From Bacteroidota bacterium (GTDB taxonomy: Bacteria > Bacteroidota > Ignavibacteria > Kryptoniales > JAKASW01): a stretch of DNA of 23,065 nucleotides. Positions 6,868 through 13,118 of the stretch are shown here, piece by piece. Both the position numbers and the translations under genes were made by a program. Where the stretch lies: positions 1 to 23,065 of the forward strand of contig JAJYJD010000020.1 in the NCBI GenBank assembly GCA_021789755.1, written 5' to 3'. Each line of letters starts with the position of its first letter. The first letter of the stretch is position 1. The notes beneath the pieces were generated by a model. It was not told the DNA's origin. It did not search any database and worked only from the letters and a program-made list of their open reading frames with translations.

Positions 6868-8070
6868 ATGAAATCACAATCTTTTGTGCTGAGCAGCCAA
6901 ATTACGGCCCTTCTCGAAGCACAAGGAATTACCGTAGCGACACCGGTTCAGGAAGAAATAATTCCGGCAATCGCGAACGGACAGGATGTGCTCACACAAT
7001 CCGAAACAGGATCGGGCAAGACGCTGAGTTTTGCCATCCCGATCATAGAACAACTTCAAAGGCGCGACGGCCTGAAGGCGCTTGTTCTTGTCCCGACGAG
7101 GGAACTCGCCCAGCAGGTAGCGGGAGAGTTTATCAAATATTCGGCGGGCAAGCATCTCGGGATCGTACCTGTCTACGGCGGAGTCTCCATAAATACACAG
7201 GTCGCAAAAGTTAGACAGGCAAACATCATAGTGGCAACTCCCGGCCGGCTCATCGACCTGCTGAATCGAAACGCGGTGAAGCTGAATACGATAAAGTATT
7301 TCGTCTGCGATGAGGCGGACCGCATGCTCGATATGGGATTCATAAGGGATGTCGAGCGGATCGCAACCAGGCTTCCGGAACAGCATCAGACACTTCTATT
7401 CAGTGCGACGATTTCGAGGGAAATTGAAAAGCTGGCGGCAAAATACCTGCACAACCCTAAAAATGTCAGGCTCGCTTCAACGGTGAAACCCATTTTCCTG
7501 CACCAGACTTACTACCACGTCTCACCCGAAGGCAAGCTGGACCTCCTCGCCGACCTGCTGGGCCGGGAGCGCAGTCTCGCCATCGTATTCTGTAACAGGA
7601 AACATATCACGGTGAAGGTCTCCAAGAAGTTGACAACGATGGGGATACAGGCACGCGCCCTGAACGGGAATATGTCGCAGCCGCAACGGGAGAAAGTCAC
7701 GGATGATTTCCGCACCGGTAAATTTACGGTCCTCGTCGCTACCGACGTGGCGGCGCGGGGGCTTCACATCGACGATGTCTCGCATGTCTACAATTACGAA
7801 ATCCCGAAAGATGTGGAATCGTACACCCACCGCGTGGGGCGGACGGCCCGGGCCGGCCAAAAAGGGGAAGCGGTCTCGCTGGTCGCGACCGAAGAAGAGA
7901 AGAAATTTTTCCAGCAAATATTGTTCAAGTATCGGGGCGAAATAACTCTGAAGGAATCCGGTGAATTGTCGACGCGCCCTACAAGGCTCGCCCCGGCCAG
8001 GCAGGAAGAAAAACCGCGCAAGTCGGACATCGCTCCCTGGAAGAAGAGTTGGCGGCGGCGAAGCGGCTAG
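6868..8070 (+). CDS. DEAD-box ATP-dependent RNA helicase (RhlE-like)
   Basis: A 400-residue helicase that unwinds RNA duplexes using ATP, probably in ribosome assembly or mRNA decay. The motifs appear in order: Q motif with TPVQEEIIPAI (about 25-35), motif I SETGSGKT (45-52), Ia PTRELAQQ (76-83), TPGR, II DEAD (148-151), III SAT (179-181), then VATDVAARGLHIDDV and HRVGRTARAGQ in the C-terminal RecA-like lobe. The length and the short basic tail (KPRKSDIAPWKKSWRRRSG) fit RhlE-type enzymes more than long-tailed DeaD proteins. Motif I starts with S where A is usual, a mild variation. GAAAGG precedes the start. It appears to be a single-gene unit, convergent with the - strand gene at 8132. Confidence 0.95.
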   Translation: MKSQSFVLSSQITALLEAQGITVATPVQEEIIPAIANGQDVLTQSETGSGKTLSFAIPIIEQLQRRDGLKALVLVPTRELAQQVAGEFIKYSAGKHLGIVPVYGGVSINTQVAKVRQANIIVATPGRLIDLLNRNAVKLNTIKYFVCDEADRMLDMGFIRDVERIATRLPEQHQTLLFSATISREIEKLAAKYLHNPKNVRLASTVKPIFLHQTYYHVSPEGKLDLLADLLGRERSLAIVFCNRKHITVKVSKKLTTMGIQARALNGNMSQPQREKVTDDFRTGKFTVLVATDVAARGLHIDDVSHVYNYEIPKDVESYTHRVGRTARAGQKGEAVSLVATEEEKKFFQQILFKYRGEITLKESGELSTRPTRLAPARQEEKPRKSDIAPWKKSWRRRSG

Positions 8071-8080
8071 TTAGGGAGAA

Positions 8081-8106
8081 GGGAGAAAGACTTCCGACTT
8101 TCTCCC
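8081..8106. terminator. Hairpin between convergent genes
   Basis: GGGAGAAAG (8081-8089) pairs perfectly with CTTTCTCCC (8098-8106) around an eight-base loop. It lies 10 bases after the helicase stop and 25 bases from the stop of the - strand gene, as expected for a shared terminator. Neither side has a clear T-run, so termination strength is uncertain. Confidence 0.5.
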
Positions 8107-8131
8107 TCCCCGGGGACGTTCAAGCCTATTC

Positions 8132-8674
8132 TCAGAATGCGACTCCGAAGGATAACCCGCCGCTGACTATAAGATGCTTGAATGTAAACAGCGGCGTCAA
8201 ACCTATTCGAAAGATAAATCCCCCGTCGCGGGGCTGTGCCCTGTATCCGATCGTCGCCGTGCCTAAAAGCACTCTTCCGCTCCCACGGATCTCCGATCCG
8301 AACAGAAGGTCATGACCATCCAAGGAGATGAAGACCGGTACTACACCGACTCCCATCTCAAAGTGACTGGTCCCTTTGCCGGTGAGGTAATTGACCGTGA
8401 GAGGAAAATCGGTGAACTTCAGCTCGCCGGTCGACAGAAGGAAAAACGGTACGATAGACCAGTATGAAAAACCCGCCCTCAGACCGATGTTAGGCGTGAG
8501 CCGGTAGTCGTAGTTGATCGAATATAGAACGCCCTGTCCGAAGACCTCGAAGTAGATCGCATTCCTGGCGAACGGTACCGGTTTCTCCTGTGCTACAAGA
8601 GTGGCCGTAGGTCCAATAAGAATCGCGCACGAGAGTGCGCTCGCCAGGAGCGTGGAACGCATGAGATGTGTCAT
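8132..8674 (-). CDS. Small outer-membrane beta-barrel-like protein
   Basis: A 180-residue protein with a signal peptide (MTHLMRSTLLASALSCAILI, cleavage probably near VAQE). The mature part is made of alternating short strands with aromatic ends: YSINYDYRLTPNIGLRAGFS, FTDFPLTVNYL, TSHFEMGVGVVPVFI, ATIGYRAQ, FIFRIGLTPLFTF. It ends GGLSFGVAF with a terminal phenylalanine, as in many outer-membrane barrels. I chose the start at 8674 because GGAG lies nine bases before it and the signal peptide follows directly; the frame extends 17 codons further without a ribosome site. The number of strands suggests an 8-strand barrel. The function is unknown. No operon partner is seen on this strand. Confidence 0.75.
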   Translation of the reverse strand: MTHLMRSTLLASALSCAILIGPTATLVAQEKPVPFARNAIYFEVFGQGVLYSINYDYRLTPNIGLRAGFSYWSIVPFFLLSTGELKFTDFPLTVNYLTGKGTSHFEMGVGVVPVFISLDGHDLLFGSEIRGSGRVLLGTATIGYRAQPRDGGFIFRIGLTPLFTFKHLIVSGGLSFGVAF

Positions 8675-9121
8675 ATCAATTGACTCCATTTCTGTGATGT
8701 GACGGGGACAAAAGGCACTTCTCATATGGCGGATTGAACGGCAAATTAGCAGGCTGTTTGCACCTGATTTCCAAGTCTTTGATCAGGAAGCGGATCCATG
8801 CCTCAACTTGTACTGATGACTAACAGAACATTCAGGACATTCTTGTTCAGGTGGTATTGCAATCCTCTTCTCGCCGCATGCCCTCTGTTCCCACAGCCAT
8901 ACCAGTTTCGATGATCTTATTTCAACTTGGATCACCTCGCGCAAATTTAGCTGCTAGATGCACGATTGTCAACTTGCGGCGGGGAGCCGTTTTATATCCG
9001 GCATGAATCCAGTACGGTTCCCGGTATGAATCTCGAATGTTATTTTGTCTGAACGTGTGACATCGTCATCTGCGGCGCGTCTATTTTCTAAAAACAATTT
9101 CGATGGAGGCAAGGAGACAAC
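8675..9121. other. Divergent intergenic region
   Basis: No gene is supported in these 447 bases, which separate two divergent genes and should contain both promoters. A direct repeat, CCGGCATGAATC (8998-9009) and CCGGTATGAATC (9021-9032), has starts 23 bases apart, about two helical turns, and lies upstream of the gene at 9122. An inverted repeat CCTGAT/ATCAGG with a long loop lies near 8762-8786. I cannot place promoter boxes reliably. Confidence 0.45.
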
Positions 9122-9703
9122 ATGGACAAAATCGATGAAATTGCCGAATTCCTTCAGCCCGCAAGGTCGGCGCTAGTTCTTTGGGATATCCAGAAAATGC
9201 TTGTGGATTCGATCTTCAACAAAGATGAATTTCTCCGGAACATTCAGAGATTAGCGGCCGCCGCGCATGAGAAGAAGATTCCGGTTTTTCTCACGAAGAT
9301 TACCCCGCTCCCTGAAAGATTTGAATCACCCGGCAGGAAGTATATGATGAGAAACAGGCCGAGGGGATTTGCGCAGGCTCCGGATGCATACGATCTCGTC
9401 ATTTCCCCTGAACGAGACGACACCGTGATAAATAAAAATACCGCCAGCATTTTTGTCGCGACCAACTTCGAGCTTCTGGTGAGAAACGCCGGCATCTCCA
9501 CGGTGGTATTCACGGGTATAGCGACAGAAATCGGAATAGAGTCGAGCGCGCGCGATGCTATGAACAGAGGGTTCTTCCCCGTTATAGTCTCTGATGCCGT
9601 CTCGTCGCGTGACAGGGACGCGCACCTGCGTTCTCTCGAAAATCTAAAGAACATGATCCCGCTTGTTGCTGCCGGGGAGTTGGCCGATTTCTGGAAGAAA
9701 TGA
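9122..9703 (+). CDS. Isochorismatase-fold hydrolase lacking the usual cysteine
   Basis: A 193-residue protein of the isochorismatase-like (cysteine hydrolase) fold. D22 in LVLWDIQKML and K105 in VINKNTASIF match the catalytic aspartate and lysine. The segment STVVFTGIATEIGIESSARD corresponds to the usual TGVATNVCVESTARDA, but the nucleophilic cysteine position is G138. In EntB and PhzD isochorismatases the same position reads YAHIGC, also glycine, and these enzymes work without a cysteine nucleophile. The protein could therefore hydrolyse a vinyl ether or similar substrate, or be inactive; an ordinary amidase role is unlikely. The ribosome site AAGGAGA is strong. No chorismate-pathway gene is nearby, so the substrate is unknown. 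The next gene starts 123 bases later. Confidence 0.87.
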   Translation: MDKIDEIAEFLQPARSALVLWDIQKMLVDSIFNKDEFLRNIQRLAAAAHEKKIPVFLTKITPLPERFESPGRKYMMRNRPRGFAQAPDAYDLVISPERDDTVINKNTASIFVATNFELLVRNAGISTVVFTGIATEIGIESSARDAMNRGFFPVIVSDAVSSRDRDAHLRSLENLKNMIPLVAAGELADFWKK

Positions 9704-9826
9704 ACGAATCATGCCGCCCAGTTAACCTTTTACCGGTTCGTGCATCCAACAGAACGTGAACATGGAGGGTGAGAAGATCTCCTCTCCGGCAAAATACAAG
9801 CGTTAAACAATTAGGGAGCACAAGGT

Positions 9827-10234
9827 ATGAAAACATTTCTGGCATTTTCCGTGGTGCTGATTGTCGCGAGCTCGGCATTCAGCCAGGGCATGGGGCAGCG
9901 TCGGAATTTTTACGACCAGTCGACAGTCACAACAATCAAGGGGACGATACAGAGCGTGGACACTCTCTCCGGTCACAGGGGAAATTTCCACATGATTGAG
10001 TTAACTGTGAAAGATACGAGCGGAACGATCGCGGTGAATGTCGGCCCGACTTTCTATCTTGATGAACAGAAAATCTCGTTCAAGGTCGGCGATAACGTCG
10101 TGGTCACAGGATCCAAAGTGCAGTTCAACGGAAACGACGTGATACTCGCTGCGCAAGTGAAGGACGGTGATAAGACGATTACTTTGCGGGACGATTCCGG
10201 CCGACCCGTCTGGGCTCGCGGGGGAATGAGATAG
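9827..10234 (+). CDS. Periplasmic OB-fold-like small protein
   Basis: A 135-residue protein with a clear signal peptide (MKTFLAFSVVLIVASSAFSQ). The mature part is beta-rich: VTTIKGTIQSVDTLS, FHMIELTVKDTSGTIAVNVG, then KVGDNVVVTGSKVQF and DVILAAQVKDGDKTITLRD. The order of strands and the VGDNVVVTGS turn resemble an OB-fold of the kind found in small periplasmic binding proteins. It ends DDSGRPVWARGGMR, a tail I have seen in proteins near multiheme cytochromes, though I cannot name the family. GGAG and AAGG precede the ATG. It stands upstream of two multiheme cytochrome genes and may be linked to them in function, but a hairpin lies between it and the next gene. Confidence 0.72.
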   Translation: MKTFLAFSVVLIVASSAFSQGMGQRRNFYDQSTVTTIKGTIQSVDTLSGHRGNFHMIELTVKDTSGTIAVNVGPTFYLDEQKISFKVGDNVVVTGSKVQFNGNDVILAAQVKDGDKTITLRDDSGRPVWARGGMR

Positions 10235-10244
10235 AGTTGGAGAC

Positions 10245-10274
10245 TTGCGTTGGGGGGTTGTGACTCCCACGCAA
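10245..10274 (+). terminator. Possible terminator hairpin
   Basis: TTGCGT (10245-10250) pairs with ACGCAA (10269-10274), and inner G and C runs extend the stem past one bulged T. It starts 10 bases after the OB-fold gene stop. There is no T-run after it, so it may only weaken transcription into the cytochrome genes. Confidence 0.35.
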
Positions 10275-10299
10275 CACGGTCGGACTCCAGGCTTAGAGT

Positions 10300-10914
10300 G
10301 TGTATCGCCGAGGGTTCTTAATCGGAAGTGAAGGTGTTCACGAAAAGCACCATTTAGAAAGGATCATTAAACGAAAGAAAATCAGCACCTTAATTTTGGG
10401 AATCACATTTCTGTTGAGCGGATACGCCTCCGCACAGCAGAGCTCCGGGTTGCTTCACAAATGGGTTCACCCCGGCAACGGTGCTATCAAAGAAAACGGC
10501 TACGAGGGGGCGCAAACCTGCGCGATGTGTCACCAGAACGCGCTCGACGAAATCGTACGCACTGCCCACTGGCCCCTTTCATCCCCTGTGAGAAATGTCC
10601 AGGGCCTACCGGACAGCACATGGTGGGGAATGGCGAACAGAGAATGCGCGCTGGCGGGCTCGACCTCTCCGTCAAATTGGACCGCATCCACTAACGGCAG
10701 AGCCACGGTGCAGGCAGCTGGATGCGGCGTCTGCCACATCGCCTCTCTCCCTCAGGCGCCGCTGCGGGGCGCAACGCCGACGTACGCGGAGAAGAATACC
10801 GTAGACTGTCTGGTCTGCCACGCGAAGAACGGAGTAATGGATTTCAGGGCGCTCGGCTACACGCCGGCACAGATCAAAACCCTGGAGACAACGAAGCAAC
10901 CCGTCGCGGGGTAA
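10300..10914 (+). pseudogene. Truncated triheme cytochrome c (probable frameshift)
   Basis: The open part codes for up to 204 residues with three heme-binding motifs: CAMCH (74-78), CGVCH (142-146) and CLVCH (170-174). A basic stretch and hydrophobic run (RKKISTLILGITFLLSGYASA) form an export signal, so it is periplasmic. The frame stops with TAA at 10912. Adding one G to the GGGG run at 10908-10911 restores a reading VAGVKRAAVSIAIGRIPVRP followed by PQCLN, a natural continuation for a multiheme cytochrome. That shifted frame ends at 11099 with no further CxxCH. The start is also weak: only GTG at 10300 fits, with no good ribosome site. I read this as the N-terminal part of a larger multiheme cytochrome that has been broken, or as a sequencing error plus a deletion. 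An intact small triheme protein is possible. Confidence 0.6.
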
Positions 10915-11231
10915 AACGCGCGGCCGTAAGTATCGCAATAGGGCGGATTCCTGTAAGGCCGCCTCAGTGTCTTAACGAGGCAGCCTTTCTTTATGAACCA
11001 CCACATGGAGCTTCACCTTTCCTGACCGGTGGGCCTTCCGAGGGGCTAAACCGTTGGTTCCAAAATGCCTCCATGAGGAATAGTATGCCATTTTCCTGAA
11101 TCGGCCGGCGTGCCGTCCGCCACTCTGGTGCCGGTTTTGAACACCCGCCTGGCATCATAATTGACTTCGATGTCGTGAGGAATTTACATCGCGAATGCCA
11201 GTGCTTACAAATGCATTCAGGAGGTATTGAA
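10915..11231. other. Region between the two cytochrome genes
   Basis: This stretch holds the frame-shifted continuation of the triheme cytochrome (to about 10973, and open to 11099) and then nothing recognisable. A hairpin GCCTC/GAGGC (10961-10965 with 10977-10981) followed by AGCCTTTCTTTAT could act as a terminator. The last bases carry a near-perfect ribosome site, GGAGGT at 11220-11225, for the octaheme cytochrome. Confidence 0.45.
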
Positions 11232-12785
11232 ATGACAACGTTCTGGTCGGCGTTTTCTCGTCCATCGGCACGAAACTTTGTGAAGGCATGGATAGTCGTT
11301 ACGTTCTTTGGATTTGCAACTTCGCATGATGTGGCTTTTGGAGCGGTGATCGGGACTCCGGCGGACTCGATAAGCTCCCAGACTCAGGACTGCATCGACT
11401 GTCATTCGGGGGTGACTCCCGGCATTGTCAAAGACTGGGAAACGAGCAGGCACTCACACATGACGGTGGGGGAAGCCTTGATGAAGCCGGCATTGCAGAG
11501 GAGAATTTCCGCGGACAATCCTCCGGCTGAACTGCGGAATCATGTGGTCGGCTGCTACGAGTGCCATTCTCAAAACACGAACGAGCACAAAGACAGCTTC
11601 GACCATTTTGGGTACAAGATAAACGTCATAGTCACACCCAGCGACTGCGCGATCTGTCATCCCGCCGAGGTTTCTCAGTATGAGGGAAGCAAGAAGGCGA
11701 ACGCTTACGCGAACCTGATGGGAAATCCCGTTTACCACGAGCTAGTGTCGACGATCGACGGAGTGAAGAAACTAGACGGAGACAAGATCGTATCCGAACC
11801 TCCGAGCGAAACGGCCCTCAATGAGTCGTGCCTGGGGTGTCACGGGACGGTCGTTCAGGTGGACGGGATGGATACCGTGCACAATCAGATCGGCGACGTC
11901 GTTGTCCCGAAGCTAACTAACTGGCCGAACCAGGGTGTAGGGAGGATCAACCCCGACGGGAGCAAGGGGTCGTGCACTTCATGCCATACGCGCCACAGTT
12001 TTTCCATCAAGATTGCGAGAGAACCTTACACTTGCGCGCAATGCCATCTCGAACCGGACGTCCCCGCCTGGGATGTGTACAGAGAGAGCAAACATGGGAA
12101 CATATTCCTGTCGAAAGGCAACGCCTGGAATATGGAAGACGTGCCCTGGGTTGTCGGAAAAGATTTCCAGGCGCCGACCTGCGCGACTTGCCACAATTCT
12201 CTCCTCGTGTCCCCGGACGGCTCGGTAATAGCCGAGAGAACACATGATTTCGGCTCGCGACTCTGGGTAAGGCTTTTCGGATTGATTTACTCGCATCCTC
12301 AGCCGAAATCGGGAAACACCACGATCATCAGGAACGCGGACGGCCTGCCGCTCCCCACGACTTTTGCGGGAGGGATGGCGTCGGCTTATCTGATCGATTC
12401 GCTGGAGCAGTCCACGAGGCTTGCAAGCATGGAATCGATCTGCCAGTCATGTCACAGCACTCCCTGGACCACCGGGCACTTCGCTCATCTCGACACGGTC
12501 ATTCATGAGACGGATATGATGACGGAGACCGCCACGCAACTCGTAGCGAAGGCTTGGGCAAGAGGAGTTGAAGACAAATCGAATCCGTTCGACGAAACTA
12601 TCGAGAAGATGTGGATCGAGCAATGGTTGTTCTTCGCCAACACGATGCGCTACTCCGCTGCGATGACCGGAGCTCCCGACTACGAGGCATTCAAGCATGG
12701 GTGGTGGGACATGTCGAAGAATCTGCAGCATATGAAAGACGAGATTGATCTGGAGACCATGCTTAAAGAGAGCAGGAAGAAATAG
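11232..12785 (+). CDS. Octaheme cytochrome c, hydroxylamine oxidoreductase (HAO) family
   Basis: A 517-residue periplasmic cytochrome with exactly eight CxxCH sites: C54 CIDCH, C108 CYECH, C139 CAICH, C200 CLGCH, C248 CTSCH, C268 CAQCH, C317 CATCH and C404 CQSCH. The core GSCTSCHTRHSFS, AREPYTCAQCH and YRESKHG is the signature of the HAO family, and the fourth heme (CLGCH) would be the active-site heme. Members either oxidise hydroxylamine/hydrazine or reduce nitrite and hydroxylamine. Which applies depends on a cross-linking tyrosine near the C-terminus; Y474 and Y484 are there, but I cannot say whether either aligns with it. I chose the ATG at 11232 for its GGAGGT site and the following signal segment (VKAWIVVTFFGFAT). 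The upstream cytochrome appears broken, so the electron partner is unclear. Confidence 0.92.
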   Translation: MTTFWSAFSRPSARNFVKAWIVVTFFGFATSHDVAFGAVIGTPADSISSQTQDCIDCHSGVTPGIVKDWETSRHSHMTVGEALMKPALQRRISADNPPAELRNHVVGCYECHSQNTNEHKDSFDHFGYKINVIVTPSDCAICHPAEVSQYEGSKKANAYANLMGNPVYHELVSTIDGVKKLDGDKIVSEPPSETALNESCLGCHGTVVQVDGMDTVHNQIGDVVVPKLTNWPNQGVGRINPDGSKGSCTSCHTRHSFSIKIAREPYTCAQCHLEPDVPAWDVYRESKHGNIFLSKGNAWNMEDVPWVVGKDFQAPTCATCHNSLLVSPDGSVIAERTHDFGSRLWVRLFGLIYSHPQPKSGNTTIIRNADGLPLPTTFAGGMASAYLIDSLEQSTRLASMESICQSCHSTPWTTGHFAHLDTVIHETDMMTETATQLVAKAWARGVEDKSNPFDETIEKMWIEQWLFFANTMRYSAAMTGAPDYEAFKHGWWDMSKNLQHMKDEIDLETMLKESRKK

Positions 12786-13118
12786 GAACTGACAACCCGG
12801 CGCCGGTTTGGATTAAACTCTCATGTGCACGGAAGGCTCGACTCGCTGTCGCCGGAAGTGCTACCCATATGTATGGCGGAGTTCGGTAAGGGCGTCACAT
12901 ACCGATCCGCCGGTTTGCCTCCCGCCTCATATTCCTCTCGTGTTAATTGCGCACAGCGATAACGATCACTATCTTTGGATGGTTTTGGGAAGAAGGCCTT
13001 GCATTGCCGGGCAGTATGATTGCCTGCCCATCCCTGGCCGAGTGGTGTAGTTTAAATCGTTACTCGGACCAACTCCTCCTTCCACGAATTGAAGCGAAAT
13101 TAATTTGGAGCAGCATCG
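12786..13118. other. Intergenic region between HAO-family gene and GH31 gene
   Basis: No gene is supported; the frames open here are short or run into GH31 out of frame. The palindrome CCGGCGCCGG just after the HAO-family stop, followed by TTT, is a weak terminator candidate. The GH31 promoter should be here. By eye I found no full copy of the palindrome seen before lacI. GGAG lies eight bases before the GH31 start. Confidence 0.45.

Noticed and set aside
10722..11099. Independent 125-codon gene
   Set aside because: Its first half is out of frame with the heme motifs of the triheme cytochrome; only the part after about 10911 reads naturally, as the shifted continuation of that gene.
12786..13118. 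tRNA-like stretch GGCCGAGTGGTGTAGTTT near 13040
   Set aside because: It resembles a D-arm, but no cloverleaf, anticodon arm or T-arm could be built around it.
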